From Comamonadaceae bacterium OS-1 (GTDB lineage: Bacteria > Pseudomonadota > Gammaproteobacteria > Burkholderiales > Burkholderiaceae_C): DNA of 64,000 nt. The notes beneath the pieces were generated by a model, which worked only from the letters and a program-made list of their open reading frames with translations, made no database searches and was not told where the DNA came from. The position numbers and the translations under genes were made by a program. The first letter of the stretch is position 1. Each line of letters starts with the position of its first letter. Location of the stretch: positions 2,480,001 through 2,544,000 of the forward strand of contig AP026969.1 of assembly GCA_027923965.1 (NCBI GenBank), read 5' to 3'. This document shows positions 9,474-20,227 of the stretch, piece after piece.

Positions 9474-12434
9474 CTACTTGACCGCCGGTTGCCGCACGCG
9501 GGCCAGCACTGCACGGGCTTCTTCAAAAGAAAACCCGGCCACTGCAGCCTCCAGCGCGCTGAAGTCGGCCCCCAGCACCCCGCGCAAGGCCGGTCCGTGC
9601 TGGGCCAGCACCGCCAGCGCATCGGCATCGTCGGCCTGCAGATAGCCCTCCAACTGGCCCAGCAAGGTGTGCACCTCCGCGCGGTCCCCGGGCGGGGCGG
9701 GCGGCTCCATGCGCCGCTCTGGCAGGGCCTGGTCCAGCACCCCCACCAAGTGCAGCAGTTGCTCCTGGGTCTGCCGCAGCAGCGGCTGTAGCGCAGCAGT
9801 GGCTGTGCGGCCACGCAAAGCGGCTTCCAGGACCCCGCTGGACTCCTGCAGAGGCGTGGCTCCGATATTGCCCGCCAGCCCTTTGAGGGTGTGGGCCTGG
9901 CGCTCGGCGCTGGCCAGGTCGCCTTGGGCCACGGACTGGCACAGGACCTCCCAGGCTGGGAGCTGGGTGGCCTGGAATTTGCGCAGCATGCTGAGGTACA
10001 GCGGGGCTTTGCCACCCATGCGGCGCAGCCCGGCTACTGTGTCCACACCCTCGATGTGGGCGGGCAGCACCTCCATCGGCTCCGGCGGGGCATCGGCCGA
10101 CGCAAACACGGTGCGCGGGGCCCGCGGGGCCGCGTCGCCCAGGCCCGCACGCGGCGCAATCCACTGGGTCAGCGCCTGCCACAGCGCGTTCGGCTCTATG
10201 GGTTTGGTGACAAATCCGTTCATGCCAGCGGCCAGGCAGTGGTCACGATCGGCCTGCATGGCGTTGGCGGTCATGGCGACGATGGGCAGGTCGCGGTAGG
10301 CAGCATTGCTGCGGATGAGGCGGGTGGCGGTCACGCCGTCCATCACCGGCATCTGCATATCCATCAGCACAATGTCATAGCGCTGGGACTGCACCCGGTC
10401 TACCGCCTGCTGGCCGTCCCCGGCCACGTCCACCACAAAGCCGGCGTCTTCCAGCAACTCGGTGGCGACTTGCTGGTTCAGCGCGTTGTCTTCCACCAGC
10501 AGCACGCGGGCCCCGCGCACGGCCTGCAGGCGCTGGTAGACCGCGTCGGGCAGCTCGGCGACCACCGGCATGCTCAAAGTTTGCCCGGCCCCGGTGTTGG
10601 CCCCCACCACGCGCATCATGGTGTCGAACAGCAGCGACGGGTTGACCGGCTTGAGCAAGACGTCGTGCAGACCGGCAGTTTCGGCCCCGCGCACCATTTC
10701 CTCCCGGCCATAAGCGGTCACCATGACCTGCTGCGGTGGCCGCTCCAGGCCGAGTGCGCGGATCTGCCGGGCGGCCTCCAGCCCGTCCATGCCCGGCATT
10801 TGCCAGTCCATCATCACCACGTCAAAGTCTTGCCGGGCCGTGGCCGCGTCCCGCACGGCCTGGATGGCCTGGGCCCCCGACTCCACCGCCAGCACCTTGA
10901 AGCCGATGCTGTCGAGCATGTCGGCCAGCACGGTGCAGGCGTGGGGGTTGTCGTCCACCACCAGCACCCGCATGCCGCGCACGTCGATGCTGGGCACCAG
11001 GGTGCGCCGCTGCTGCAGGCCGCAGCCCAGCCGGGCGGTGAACCAGAACACCGAGCCCTGGCCGGGCACACTGTCCACCCCCACCTCGCCGCCCATCAGC
11101 TCGGCCAGGCTTTTGCTGATGGCCAGGCCCAGACCGGTGCCGCCGAATTTGCGGGTGGTGGAGTTGTCGGCCTGGCTGAAGCTTTGGAACAGCCGGCCGA
11201 TCTGCTCGGGGGTAAGGCCGATGCCGGTGTCGCGCACTTCAAAGCGCAGCACCAGCTCGGCATCGCTGTCGGTGGCCAGGCGGTCCACCCGGCGCACGGC
11301 GATGTGGATCTCGCCGTGCTCGGTGAACTTGATGGCGTTGTTGGCGTAGTTGATCAAGATCTGCCCCAGCCGTAGCGGGTCGCCCAGCAGGTGCGGCGGC
11401 ACGTTGGCGCCCACCTCGCAAATCAGCTCCAGCCCCTTGGCGCCGGCTTTTTCGGCGATCAGGTTGACCACGTTTTGCAGGGCCGAATCCAGCTCGAACG
11501 GCGCACGCTCGATCTCCAGCTTGCCCGCCTCAGCTTTGGAGAAATCCAGGATGTCGTTCAGGATGCCCAGCAGGTGCTGGCCTGAGCGCTCGATCTTGGT
11601 GATGTAGTCGCGCTGGCGCACCGACAGCTCGGTGCGGCTGGCCAAGTGCGACAGGCCGATGATGGCGTTCATCGGGGTGCGGATTTCGTGGCTCATATTG
11701 GCCAGAAACATGCTCTTGGCAGCAGCCGCGTCTTCGGCCAGCGCACGGGCGTGCTGCAGCTCGCTCACCATGCGCACCAGGCGTTTTTGCATGGTGTCGA
11801 TGGCGGTGAGCATGGTGGAATTACGCACCTCGGCCGGGTCCAGCAGGGTGTCGAGCTGGCCGTCGGCAATGCGCAGCACGGCATCCGATACCTTGTACGA
11901 GTCCAGCAGCATGGCCTTCAGGCGCATGGCCACAAAGGCCACCACGGCGGTTTCGGCGCAGACGATCAGGGCGTGGCCCCACACCGAGCGCCCGCCCAGC
12001 AGCGTGCGCCCGTCGTTGAACACCACAATCCCCCAGCCCAGCGGCTGGAGCAGCAAAAACAGGCTGTGGTGCACCAGGATGGCCCCGGTGGCCAGCACCA
12101 GGGGCCGCCAGTCGCAGTACACCACCAGCGCCGCCAGCATCACAAAAAAGCTGAAATGCGCCTCCAGGTCGCCGCCCGACTGCTGGATCACCAAGCCGGT
12201 CAGGGCCATGAAGCCCAGGGCCATGGCCATGCGCGACACCAGCTCGGTCGGGAAGTAGTGGCTGATCCACCAGGGCACCAGCACCGCGGGCACACCCACC
12301 CACAGCAGCAGGCCCCAGGTATCGGTGGCGGCGGCCATGCCCATGCAGACCAGAAAATGCAGCCCGGCCACGCCCAGCATCAGCCGGTGCGCGTAGCGGT
12401 AGTAGCCCAGCTCGCGCTCGGATACCGCAGCCAT
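9474..12434 (-). CDS. Hybrid sensor histidine kinase with two receiver domains and HPt
   Basis: A 986-residue phosphorelay protein. The first ~195 residues contain about six hydrophobic helices that form the membrane sensor. A HisKA domain follows with the phosphoacceptor in [14 protein letters not shown]. Next come HATPase_c (N box [15 protein letters not shown]1 DTGIGL, G2 GGTGLGLAI), receiver 1 (Asp in [13 protein letters not shown]), receiver 2 (Asp in [13 protein letters not shown]) and a C-terminal HPt domain ([12 protein letters not shown]). This allows a full His-Asp-His relay inside one protein; an output regulator is not adjacent. It is strikingly similar from the kinase core onward to the kinase at 45437, differing in the sensor part. 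A small candidate gene ends one base upstream of its ATG. Confidence 0.93.
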   Translation of the reverse strand: MAAVSERELGYYRYAHRLMLGVAGLHFLVCMGMAAATDTWGLLLWVGVPAVLVPWWISHYFPTELVSRMAMALGFMALTGLVIQQSGGDLEAHFSFFVMLAALVVYCDWRPLVLATGAILVHHSLFLLLQPLGWGIVVFNDGRTLLGGRSVWGHALIVCAETAVVAFVAMRLKAMLLDSYKVSDAVLRIADGQLDTLLDPAEVRNSTMLTAIDTMQKRLVRMVSELQHARALAEDAAAAKSMFLANMSHEIRTPMNAIIGLSHLASRTELSVRQRDYITKIERSGQHLLGILNDILDFSKAEAGKLEIERAPFELDSALQNVVNLIAEKAGAKGLELICEVGANVPPHLLGDPLRLGQILINYANNAIKFTEHGEIHIAVRRVDRLATDSDAELVLRFEVRDTGIGLTPEQIGRLFQSFSQADNSTTRKFGGTGLGLAISKSLAELMGGEVGVDSVPGQGSVFWFTARLGCGLQQRRTLVPSIDVRGMRVLVVDDNPHACTVLADMLDSIGFKVLAVESGAQAIQAVRDAATARQDFDVVMMDWQMPGMDGLEAARQIRALGLERPPQQVMVTAYGREEMVRGAETAGLHDVLLKPVNPSLLFDTMMRVVGANTGAGQTLSMPVVAELPDAVYQRLQAVRGARVLLVEDNALNQQVATELLEDAGFVVDVAGDGQQAVDRVQSQRYDIVLMDMQMPVMDGVTATRLIRSNAAYRDLPIVAMTANAMQADRDHCLAAGMNGFVTKPIEPNALWQALTQWIAPRAGLGDAAPRAPRTVFASADAPPEPMEVLPAHIEGVDTVAGLRRMGGKAPLYLSMLRKFQATQLPAWEVLCQSVAQGDLASAERQAHTLKGLAGNIGATPLQESSGVLEAALRGRTATAALQPLLRQTQEQLLHLVGVLDQALPERRMEPPAPPGDRAEVHTLLGQLEGYLQADDADALAVLAQHGPALRGVLGADFSALEAAVAGFSFEEARAVLARVRQPAVK

Positions 12435-12435
12435 G

Positions 12436-12627
12436 CTAGCGGGCCACCAGATTGGTAGCAGGAGAAACGGAGGGACTGCTGCACACCGACAGCCTGGCGG
12501 GGCTGACCGGGTTCAGCCACCACATCGCCGCCAGGGTGGTGCCGCACCACACCGCCAAGACCCCCCACAGTACGGCGCGGGAGGGACGCAGTGGGGGTAG
12601 CCACGCTGGTTTTTTCAGTAAGTACAT
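12436..12627 (-). CDS. Possible small membrane protein upstream of the hybrid kinase
   Basis: A 63-codon frame that begins MYLLKKPAW and contains one hydrophobic segment ([19 protein letters not shown]). Its TAG stop is one base before the kinase ATG, the spacing expected of coupled genes. No family was recognised and no strong ribosome-binding site is visible at this ATG; an in-frame ATG lies 30 bases upstream. It may be a genuine small sensor accessory or a chance frame in GC-rich DNA. Confidence 0.35.
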   Translation of the reverse strand: MYLLKKPAWLPPLRPSRAVLWGVLAVWCGTTLAAMWWLNPVSPARLSVCSSPSVSPATNLVAR

Positions 12628-12745
12628 AGGCGATGTACCACGCACGCGTGGCTCCATGCAATATGTGTCTGATGTTACAGTTTTGGGGGCCAGTGCTGGC
12701 TAAAAATTAGCACGCCCCCCAGCCCGGGGCAGGCAAATTCAGAGC

Positions 12746-13798
12746 CTACGGCAACCCAGCCACTGCCTTGGCCAAGGCATCCACCCCGGCCTGCGTCAAA
12801 TCATCGGTCTCCAGTGTCTGGCGGCTGGCCCAGGCGCTGAAATTGTTGCTTTGCGAGCGCGTGTAATGCGGGTCGTAGTGCAGGGTCATCAGCTCGGCAA
12901 ACAGCGCATGCAGGTCACCATCCATCGCCCAACCCTGCCAGCGCTCTATCACCTGCCTGCCGTGCAGGTCCTTGAGCATGCCCAGCTTATCGGCCAGGGC
13001 CTGCGGGGCATCGCCCAGGTAGGCATAGTCGCGCAACAGGTAGTCCAGCCGCGCCCGGGGCGTGGCGCGGATCTCGATGCAGGGGCTGGCGCGCAGGCGC
13101 AGCACCAGAGGGGTGGGCAGGGTCAGGCGGCCGATCTTGCGGCTTTCGCCTTCCACGTACAGCGGGCGCTTGGTGTCGAGCTGGTCCAGCTTTTCCAGCA
13201 CATGGGCCAGACCGGTTTCAAACGCGGTTTGCGAGGGCTGGGCCTGGCCCGGCACCGCGCCCAGGATGGAGCCTTTGTGCACCGCCAAGCCTTCCAGGTC
13301 CAGCACCTGGTGGCCCTGGGCGGCCAGGGCGTGCAGCACGCTGGTTTTGGCGCTGCCGGTGGCCCCCACCAGCACGCGCAAAGGCAGCGTGGGGCACTGG
13401 GCCTCCAGCGCGTCGATCACAAAGCGCCGCCAGGACTTGTAGCCGCCCTGCAGCTGCTGTGCGTCCCAGCCCACCATGCGCATCCAGGTCACCATCGACC
13501 CGCTGCGCATGCCGCCGCGCCAGCAGTAGACCAACGGGGTCCATTTGGCGGGTTTATCGGCAAATTTTTCGCGCAGATGCTTGGCCAGGTTTTCCGCCAC
13601 CATGGCCCCGCCCACGCGGCGGGCCTCGAAAGCGCCCTGCTGCTTGTACAGCGTGCCGACGATCACACGCTGCGCGTCGTCCAGCACCGGGCAGTTGATG
13701 GCACCGGGGATGTGGTCGATGGCGTACTCGGCGGGCGAACGCGCGTCGATCAGGGTGTGGAAGGCGTGCCGGTCCTTGACCGTAGTAGGGGCTCTCAC
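12746..13798 (-). CDS. selU: tRNA 2-selenouridine synthase (SelU/MnmH)
   Basis: A 350-residue enzyme replacing sulfur by selenium in the wobble 2-thiouridine of tRNAs, using selenophosphate. The N-terminal half is a rhodanese-like domain with IDARSPAEY and the catalytic Cys in LVYCWRGGMRSG. The C-terminal half carries a P-loop (VLVGATGSAKTSVL) and the family's LEGLA.HKGS segment. The start is a GTG at 13798; no ATG occurs before the rhodanese domain is under way. It is divergent from selD, which makes its selenium donor, with only 33 bases between the two starts, so the promoters must overlap. Selenocysteine genes (selA, selB) are not seen here. Confidence 0.95.
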   Translation of the reverse strand: MRAPTTVKDRHAFHTLIDARSPAEYAIDHIPGAINCPVLDDAQRVIVGTLYKQQGAFEARRVGGAMVAENLAKHLREKFADKPAKWTPLVYCWRGGMRSGSMVTWMRMVGWDAQQLQGGYKSWRRFVIDALEAQCPTLPLRVLVGATGSAKTSVLHALAAQGHQVLDLEGLAVHKGSILGAVPGQAQPSQTAFETGLAHVLEKLDQLDTKRPLYVEGESRKIGRLTLPTPLVLRLRASPCIEIRATPRARLDYLLRDYAYLGDAPQALADKLGMLKDLHGRQVIERWQGWAMDGDLHALFAELMTLHYDPHYTRSQSNNFSAWASRQTLETDDLTQAGVDALAKAVAGLP

Positions 13799-13831
13799 GG
13801 AAAAACCCCGGCTGGCACAATCGAACCACTT

Positions 13832-14887
13832 ATGACCCAGACATCAGAACCCATTGCATTGACCCAGTTTTCGCACGGTGGCGGCTGCGGGTGCAAGATT
13901 GCCCCCGGCTTGTTGGCCGAGATTTTGGCACGCGCACCCCAAGGCCTGGTGCCGCCCGAGCTGCTGGTGGGTACCGAGACCAGCGACGATGCCGCCGTGT
14001 ACCGCCTCAACGCCACCCAGGCGCTGGTGGCCACCACCGACTTCTTCACCCCCATCGTGGACGATGCCTATGACTTTGGCCGCATCGCCGCCACCAATGC
14101 ACTCAGCGACATCTACGCCATGGGCGGCACGCCCATCCTGGCGCTGGCCCTGGTGGGCATGCCGATTGCCAAACTGCCACCCGAGGTGATCGGCCAGGTG
14201 CTGGCCGGTGGCGCTGCCGTCTGCCGCGAGGCGGGCATACCCATCGCAGGCGGCCATTCCATCGACGTGCTGGAGCCCATTTACGGCCTGGTCGGCCTGG
14301 GCCTGGTGCACCCCGACAAGGTGCGCCGCAATGCCGATGCGCGGCCAGGCGACGTGCTGGTGCTGGGCAAGCCGCTGGGCGTGGGCATTTTGTCGGCGGC
14401 CCTGAAAAAAGGCCTGCTCGGTGCCGACGGCTACGCCGAGATGCTGCACCACACCACCCAGCTCAACAAGGTGGGCATTGCGCTGGCGCAGATCGATGGC
14501 CTGCACGCCATGACCGACGTGACCGGCTTCGGCTTGGCCGGGCACCTGCTGGAGATGTGCCGGGGCTCCGGCCTGTCGGCCCAGGTGGATGCCAGCGCCC
14601 TGCCCCTGATCGCCAGCGCCGTGGCCTTCGCCCAGCAAGGCATTGCCACCGGTGCCTCGGCCCGCAACTGGGATGGCTACGGCGGCCAGGTGCAGTGGCG
14701 TGGCGCTGATTGGCTTAAGGCCCTGGTCACCGACCCGCAAACCAGCGGCGGCCTGCTGGTGAGTTGCAGCGTGGACGCAGCCCCCGCCGTGCTGGCCGCC
14801 TTTCATGAAGCCGGGTTTGCGCAGGCCGCGCAGATCGGCAGCATGCACACCCCGGCCTCCGGCCAGCCCGTGGCACTGTCGTTCTAA
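13832..14887 (+). CDS. selD: Selenide, water dikinase (selenophosphate synthetase)
   Basis: A 351-residue SelD making selenophosphate from selenide and ATP. The active-site loop HGGGCGCKI has Cys19 (position of the catalytic Cys/Sec) and Lys22. [10 protein letters not shown] and the later [14 protein letters not shown] and [10 protein letters not shown] segments are characteristic AIRS-superfamily features. The start at 13832 (TTATGACCCAG) excludes an upstream extension that would run antisense through selU. It is paired divergently with selU, its likely consumer. It uses Cys rather than selenocysteine. Confidence 0.96.
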   Translation: MTQTSEPIALTQFSHGGGCGCKIAPGLLAEILARAPQGLVPPELLVGTETSDDAAVYRLNATQALVATTDFFTPIVDDAYDFGRIAATNALSDIYAMGGTPILALALVGMPIAKLPPEVIGQVLAGGAAVCREAGIPIAGGHSIDVLEPIYGLVGLGLVHPDKVRRNADARPGDVLVLGKPLGVGILSAALKKGLLGADGYAEMLHHTTQLNKVGIALAQIDGLHAMTDVTGFGLAGHLLEMCRGSGLSAQVDASALPLIASAVAFAQQGIATGASARNWDGYGGQVQWRGADWLKALVTDPQTSGGLLVSCSVDAAPAVLAAFHEAGFAQAAQIGSMHTPASGQPVALSF

Positions 14888-14891
14888 AGCC

Positions 14892-15992
14892 ATGGTCCAC
14901 CGCGTCATTCCCCTGCTGGACCAGCGCACGCAGGCTTTGCGCTCTGCCACGCCAGTGGATGGCCCGCTGCTGGACCAGCTCCACCGCCCGCTGCACGACC
15001 TGCGCATCAGCGTCACCGACCGCTGCAACTTCCGCTGCAGCTACTGCATGCCCAAGGCAGTGTTCGACAAAGACTACCCCTACCTGCCCCACAGCGCGCT
15101 GCTCAGCTTCGAGGAAATCACCCGCGTCGCCCGCGTCGCCGTGGCCCAGGGCGTGCGCAAGATCCGCCTCACCGGGGGCGAGCCGCTGCTGCGCAAAAAC
15201 ATCGAAATCTTGATTGCCCAACTCGCCGCCCTGCGCACCCCCGACGGCCAGCCACTGGACCTTACGCTCACCACCAACGGCGCACTGCTGGCCCGCAAGG
15301 CCCAGGCGCTGAAAGACGCAGGTCTGCAGCGCCTGACCGTCAGCCTGGACGGGCTGGACGACACCGTTTTTCGCAAGATGAACGACGTGGACTTTCCGGT
15401 GCGCGACGTTTTGGACGGGCTGGAAGCCGCACACAAGGTCGGGTTGTCCGACATCAAGGTCAACATGGTGGTGCAGCGCGGCACCAACGACCACGAAATC
15501 CTGCCCATGGCCCGGCACTTCAAAGGCAGCGGCAGCACCCTGCGCTTCATCGAATACATGGATGTGGGGGCCACCAACGGCTGGCGCATGGACCAGGTCG
15601 TCCCTTCGCGTGAAGTGCTGCAGACCCTGCAAACCCAGTGGGCGTTGCGCCCGCTGGCCCCCGCCGCGCCGGGCGAGACCGCCCAGCGCTGGGCCTATGC
15701 CGACGGCAGCGGCGAGGTGGGCGTGATCAGCAGCGTGACCCAGGCCTTCTGCGCCGACTGCAGCCGCGCCCGCCTGTCCACCGACGGCAAACTCTACCTG
15801 TGCCTGTTCGCCACCCAGGGCCACGACCTGCGCAGTCTGCTGCGTGGTGATGCCACCGACGACCACTTGGCCGCCGCCATCCAAGGCATCTGGCAAGGCC
15901 GCAGCGACCAGTATTCCGCCCTGCGCGCCGCCCTGCCTGCCGACACTGGCACGGGTGCCAAACGGGTGGAGATGAGTTACATCGGTGGTTGA
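14892..15992 (+). CDS. moaA: GTP 3',8-cyclase (molybdenum cofactor step 1)
   Basis: A 366-residue radical SAM enzyme converting GTP to 3',8-cyclo-GTP. The N-terminal CNFRCSYC binds the SAM [4Fe-4S] cluster. LTGGEPLLR follows, and a second cluster near the C-terminus is bound by [18 protein letters not shown]. The C-terminus is the conserved Gly-Gly tail (MSYIGG). It begins 4 bases after selD and overlaps the next gene, so selD-moaA-GNAT-mobA reads as one transcription unit. Confidence 0.96.
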   Translation: MVHRVIPLLDQRTQALRSATPVDGPLLDQLHRPLHDLRISVTDRCNFRCSYCMPKAVFDKDYPYLPHSALLSFEEITRVARVAVAQGVRKIRLTGGEPLLRKNIEILIAQLAALRTPDGQPLDLTLTTNGALLARKAQALKDAGLQRLTVSLDGLDDTVFRKMNDVDFPVRDVLDGLEAAHKVGLSDIKVNMVVQRGTNDHEILPMARHFKGSGSTLRFIEYMDVGATNGWRMDQVVPSREVLQTLQTQWALRPLAPAAPGETAQRWAYADGSGEVGVISSVTQAFCADCSRARLSTDGKLYLCLFATQGHDLRSLLRGDATDDHLAAAIQGIWQGRSDQYSALRAALPADTGTGAKRVEMSYIGG

Positions 15993-16590
15993 CGCGGTGC
16001 CGCTACCCTCTTCTTGCATTCCCGCGCTGGTGGACGCATTGCGCAACGATCCGTTTTACGCCGCCATCACGGCCGACTTTGCCCATGACGCAGCACAGCG
16101 CCACGCCACCCTGGCCCGCTACCTGGCGTATGCCCAGGACGAGGCAGCCCGCAGTGGGCGCTGCGTGCTGGCACCCGACGCTACGCAGGGCGCAGCCCTG
16201 TGGCTGCTGCCCGGCACGGCGGCACAGCAAGCGGCAGACAGCGCCGCCAAAGCCCACTTTCTCGCCACCGCTCTGGGCCCCCAGGGCCTGGAAAACTACC
16301 ACCGCATCGTCGGCTTCATGGGCCCGCGCGCCGAGGCCCTGGTGGATGCCAGCGACTGGTATTTGTCCATTCTGGGCATAGCCCCCGCCGCCCAAAACAC
16401 CGGCCTGGGCGCACGCCTGCTGCGCGCCACGCTGGCCGAGGCCGACGCTGCCGGAGTCGGCAGCTACATTGAAACCTTCGAGCCGCGCAACATCCGCTTC
16501 TACGCCCGGCTGGGCTATGCCACCCTGGGCGTCTTTGCCGAACCCGTGACGGGCTGCGACTACACCCTGATGCGGCGGCCTGCCGCATGA
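15985..16590 (+). CDS. GNAT-family N-acetyltransferase
   Basis: A 201-residue protein with the GNAT acetyl-CoA-binding pattern at [20 protein letters not shown] (Q..G.G/A) and the later EAD..G...Y.ET...RN..FY...G segment. The substrate is not predictable. It starts with GTG at 15985, overlapping moaA by 8 bases, and overlaps mobA by 4 (ATGA). Its position inside a molybdenum cofactor operon may be incidental. Confidence 0.88.
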   Translation: MVDAVPLPSSCIPALVDALRNDPFYAAITADFAHDAAQRHATLARYLAYAQDEAARSGRCVLAPDATQGAALWLLPGTAAQQAADSAAKAHFLATALGPQGLENYHRIVGFMGPRAEALVDASDWYLSILGIAPAAQNTGLGARLLRATLAEADAAGVGSYIETFEPRNIRFYARLGYATLGVFAEPVTGCDYTLMRRPAA

Positions 16591-17189
16591 AGCACGCCAT
16601 CACGGGGCTCATTACAGGTCTTGTCTTGGCCGGAGGCCGGGGCACGCGCATGGGCGGCGTGGACAAGGGCTTGCAAGACTTTAACGGTCAGCCGCTGGCG
16701 CTCCACGCGCTGGAGCGGCTGCGGCCTCAGGTGGAGGGGGTGATGTTGAGTGCCAACCGCCACCTGGATGCCTATGCCACGTTTGGCGTGCCGGTCTGGC
16801 CAGATGCCGATGCCGAATTCGCCGGACCGCTGGCTGGCATGCTGGCCGGACTCACCCACTGCACCACGCCGTATCTGGCCACCGTACCCTGCGACGCACC
16901 GCTGTTTCCTCTGGACCTGGTCGCACGCCTCGCAGCCGTGGATGCCGAGATCGTGGTGGCTACTGCGCCCGACGACAAAGGGGTGCAACGCCTGCAGCCC
17001 GTGTTCTGCCTGCTGCGCGCCGAGCTGCGGGGCAGCCTGGAACAGTTCCTGGCCACCGGTGGCCGCAAGGTCGGGCAGTGGATGGCGCAGCACCATTGCG
17101 AGCGGGTGGCGTTTGGCGAGGCGGCTGCGTTTGCCAATGCGAATACGCAGGCTGAGCTGGATAAAATTCAGCATCAAATAAGCCTCTAG
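16587..17189 (+). CDS. mobA: Molybdenum cofactor guanylyltransferase
   Basis: A 200-residue enzyme joining GMP to molybdopterin to give the bis-MGD precursor. The nucleotide-binding motif [16 protein letters not shown] is at residues 14-29, followed by [15 protein letters not shown] and the VPCDAPLFP metal/substrate loop. It overlaps the upstream acetyltransferase by ATGA. The last codons and the TAG stop (17187-17189) fall within a dispersed repeat, so the terminal residues (about HQISL) are repeat-derived. Confidence 0.94.
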   Translation: MKHAITGLITGLVLAGGRGTRMGGVDKGLQDFNGQPLALHALERLRPQVEGVMLSANRHLDAYATFGVPVWPDADAEFAGPLAGMLAGLTHCTTPYLATVPCDAPLFPLDLVARLAAVDAEIVVATAPDDKGVQRLQPVFCLLRAELRGSLEQFLATGGRKVGQWMAQHHCERVAFGEAAAFANANTQAELDKIQHQISL

Positions 17190-17230
17190 CGCTTATTCTG
17201 TGAGCGTAAGCAGCTATAAAAATATAGCGA
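17173..17230 (+). repeat. Dispersed two-hairpin repeat supplying the mobA stop
   Basis: Contains AAGCCTCTAGCGCTTATTCT, GAGCGTAAGCAGCTATAAAA and ATATAGC. The TAG inside CCTCTAGCGC is the mobA stop codon. Confidence 0.85.
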
Positions 17231-17947
17231 ATGCATCCAGGACGTGTCCCCGCGCCTTTCGCTAAGTTTTGTATAAATTTTGGCCCATTTTTTGGGTATC
17301 GAATACGCCACTTCTGCTCACCAGACCAGCACAGACAGCTCCTATTTTTTACTATCAAAAGAGAAGCAATCTATCTCTGCTGCACGGGCGGTAGCCAATG
17401 GGGGTCGGATCCCAATTGCGCGCAGGTTGCTGGCGGTGCGAGAGAGCTTCATCCCGCATTTGGGCTCCGCCCCCTATTGGCGGGTTTGCGTTGACGTTTT
17501 CCGGGTGCTTGCCGGCATCCCCGGCCGGGTAGTGCGCCCGGCGGCGCAGTCACTTGTTCTTTTGCGCAATGGCGTGCTTCGCACGCGGGGTTCACTCACT
17601 TTGCAAAGCAAAGTTACGTGAACACCAAAAGTAACCCAAAGAAAGGCGCCCCAACTGTCTGCGCCCTTCGCTGGCGCTACGGGAACCTGCGGTGCGCGCT
17701 TTGGGCGGGGTCTGGCTAAACTCGCTGGCGCTCAAACAACGCCAGCCCTGATCCGCCCAAAGCTGTGCTCCTCGGCGCAGACAGATGGGCCCCCCGGGAA
17801 GCGGGATCGGCCCGGCTGCGCCGGGCATCGCGCCGGTCGCGAACTGGGGGGCGTTGGCGCTAACTCCATCGGCCAAAATTCAGCACCAAAAAGGCAGCTA
17901 CCGCCGATCGGATAAGTATTTATTGCTATAAAAAATAGAGTGAATTT
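17190..17947 (+). other. 758-base gene-free region with repetitive GC-rich sequence
   Basis: No convincing gene is present. After the dispersed repeat, the stretch at about 17580-17850 (AACACCAAAAGTAACCCAAA, then GGCGC-rich inverted segments around TTTGGGCGG...CCGCCCAAAG) has the look of the long intergenic repeats common in Comamonadaceae, which yield spurious short frames on both strands. The motif CGCTGGCGCT occurs twice in opposite settings. A second dispersed repeat closes the region at 17884-17940. Confidence 0.6.
17884..17940 (+). repeat. Dispersed two-hairpin repeat (divergent copy)
   Basis: Contains GGCAGCTACCGCCGATCGGA, TAAG and TTGCTATAAAAAATAGAG. It ends eight bases from the stop of the minus-strand GGDEF-EAL gene. 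Confidence 0.6.
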
Positions 17948-20227
17948 TTACGGCGTGACCACCCGCCCCTCCAGCCACTCCAACACCTGCCCCAACGGCA
18001 TAGGCCGCGCATGCCAATAGCCCTGCATGAAGTGGCACCCCAGATCGCGCAAACGGCTGTGCTCCAGCTCGGTCTCTATCCCTTCCGCAATCACATCCAT
18101 CCCCAGCTCTGCCCCCAGCGCCAGGATCACCTTGGCGATGCGGGCGTCGCCCTGGCCTAGCTGGATGACAAACGAGCGGTCGAGTTTGAGGGTGGAGAAC
18201 GGCAGGGTCTGCAGCCGGTGCAGGGACGAGTAGCCGGTGCCAAAGTCATCCAGGTGCAGGTGGAACCCGGCGTGGGCCAGGGCCGCCATGTGTTCGCTGG
18301 CCAGTTCCACGTCTTTGGCCACGGCCGATTCGGTCAGTTCGAAGTGCACGCAGGACCGGGGCACGCCGTGGCTGTCGACCAGGGCGCACATTTCTTCCAC
18401 CAGGGTGGTGCTCACCAGTTGCTTGGCCGACAGGTTGATGTTGACGATCTGCTGCGGGTTCCGGGCCAGCAGCGCGGGCATGGCGGCCACCACTTTGCGG
18501 GCGATGGCCATGCCCAGGGCGATGATGAGGCCGGATTCTTCGGCTACCGGGATGAACTTGGCCGGTGGGCAAAAGCTGCCGTCGCCCAAAGGCCAGCGGG
18601 CCAGGGCTTCCAGCATGGGGGCGCTGCCGGTACGCACATCAACGATGGGTTGGAACCACACCTCCAGCTGGTCCTGCCGCAGGCACTCGCGCAGTTGCTG
18701 CTCCAGCAGCATGCGCTCCTGCACATTGCCCAGCATGGACTCGGCGTAGAAGCTGCAACGGCCTTTGCCGGCCTGTTTGGCGTCGTACATGGCCAGGTCG
18801 GCATTGCGCATCAGGCTGTCTTTGTCGGCCTGGCCGGTGGCGTAGCTGACGCCGATGGAGCAGCTCACGGTGAGGTTGGAGCCCTGGTAGACGCGGGTCT
18901 GGGCAATGGTTTCCTGCACCCGCTCGGTAAAACGGCGCACGCCCAGCGCGTCCGCCTGGGCCACGTATACCATCGCAAATTCATCGCCGCCCAGTCTCAC
19001 CACCACGTCGCTGGCGCGCACCAGTTGCTGCAGCGAACGGGCCACTTCCACCAGCAGAAAGTCGCCCGCTTCGTGCCCCAGCGAGTCGTTGATGAGCTTG
19101 AAGTCGTCCAGGTCGATGAGCAGCACGGCCAGGGTCAGGTCGGGCTGGCGGCGCTGCAGGGCCAGCAGATGGTCGAGCTGCTCGTACAGCAGGCGGCGGT
19201 TGCCCAGGTCGGTGAGCGCGTCGGTGCGCACGTCGCGCTCCAGCCCTTTGTGGGCGGCATCCAGGGCCGACACCATGCTGTTGAGCGACAAGGCGAGGTC
19301 GTCGAGTTCGTCGTTGCCGCGCACCGGCCAGGGCTGCAGCAGCGCGGCGTGGGTGCTGCGCTGGGTGCGCGCCAGCTGTGAGAACTGGCCCAGCCGCTTG
19401 AGCACCAGCCGGTCCAGCAGCACCACCACGGCCAGCACGCCCAAAACCACCAGAACCAGGGCATTGGCCAGCAGAAGGCGTTTACCGGTGGACTTTTGGG
19501 CCGCCAGGGCCTGCGGCCCATCGACCTCCAGGCGCAACGCACTGGTGCCCCGGGAGTCGGCCAGGATGCCGGGGCTGCCGACGCTTGCGCCGGGAGCTGC
19601 CGCCTGCAGACTGAAGCGGCTACCGGTGAGCTGCATCAGCCGTGACAGCCGGGCGGCGTTCCATTCGCGTCCCATCACCACCCAGCCCACCGTAGGCGCA
19701 CCCACTTCGCGCAAGCGCACCGGGCTGAACCCCAGCACCACCGGTCCGCCGTTTAGCCACATCTTGAGATGGCCGCCTTGTTCGCGCACCACCTGGGGCA
19801 CGCTCAGCACCGAGCCCATGGCCTCGACCACCATCGGGTCGCTGTCCAGCAGCGACTCCACCAGGCCCCGGCGCACATCCACGCTGGAGTGCAGGTGGCC
19901 GTCCAGCGTCAGGAAGGCCACGTAGTCCACGTCCAGGTTGCGCAGCGCGTCGGTGGTGAAGATTTCCCACAGAAATTTCGGATTGGCATGCTCCAGATGG
20001 CGGGCGCTTTCGTCCCACACGCCGTAGTCGAGCACGGTGCGCATCAGCGCACCGACCTCCTGGCGCAGGCCCAGATCCACCCGCAAAACCTGGTCCATCC
20101 CAGCCCGCTCCTCGTAGGCCGCCAGGCTGCGGTCCATCAGGGAGGAGCTGGCCACAAAACTGGCCGCGCCCACTACGCACAACAGCAGGGCGAGTACCCC
20201 CAGGATGCGCCGGCGCAGGCTGTTCAT
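17948..20227 (-). CDS. Membrane GGDEF-EAL protein with periplasmic CHASE4-like sensor
   Basis: A 759-residue c-di-GMP enzyme. After an N-terminal helix (RILGVLALLLCVVGAASF), the ~240-residue periplasmic part has LDYGVWDESARHL and a hydrophobic strand pattern typical of CHASE4. A second helix and HAMP follow. The GGDEF domain has the intact signature RLGGDEFAMVY. The EAL domain also looks intact: LEALARW, ELTESAVAKD, HLDDFGTGYSSLHRL. It could both make and degrade c-di-GMP; which activity dominates is not deducible. The start at 20227 overlaps the upstream O-antigen ligase-like gene by 4 bases (ATGA), so the two are co-translated. Confidence 0.93.
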   Translation of the reverse strand: MNSLRRRILGVLALLLCVVGAASFVASSSLMDRSLAAYEERAGMDQVLRVDLGLRQEVGALMRTVLDYGVWDESARHLEHANPKFLWEIFTTDALRNLDVDYVAFLTLDGHLHSSVDVRRGLVESLLDSDPMVVEAMGSVLSVPQVVREQGGHLKMWLNGGPVVLGFSPVRLREVGAPTVGWVVMGREWNAARLSRLMQLTGSRFSLQAAAPGASVGSPGILADSRGTSALRLEVDGPQALAAQKSTGKRLLLANALVLVVLGVLAVVVLLDRLVLKRLGQFSQLARTQRSTHAALLQPWPVRGNDELDDLALSLNSMVSALDAAHKGLERDVRTDALTDLGNRRLLYEQLDHLLALQRRQPDLTLAVLLIDLDDFKLINDSLGHEAGDFLLVEVARSLQQLVRASDVVVRLGGDEFAMVYVAQADALGVRRFTERVQETIAQTRVYQGSNLTVSCSIGVSYATGQADKDSLMRNADLAMYDAKQAGKGRCSFYAESMLGNVQERMLLEQQLRECLRQDQLEVWFQPIVDVRTGSAPMLEALARWPLGDGSFCPPAKFIPVAEESGLIIALGMAIARKVVAAMPALLARNPQQIVNINLSAKQLVSTTLVEEMCALVDSHGVPRSCVHFELTESAVAKDVELASEHMAALAHAGFHLHLDDFGTGYSSLHRLQTLPFSTLKLDRSFVIQLGQGDARIAKVILALGAELGMDVIAEGIETELEHSRLRDLGCHFMQGYWHARPMPLGQVLEWLEGRVVTP

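Noticed and set aside
12851..13831. N-terminal extension of selD back through selU
   Set aside because: The extension is antisense to selU; SelD homology starts at the ATG at 13832.
17592..17876. 94-codon frame in the 17.2-17.9 kb gap
   Set aside because: It lies in repeat-like sequence that commonly produces spurious short frames; no start signal or domain.
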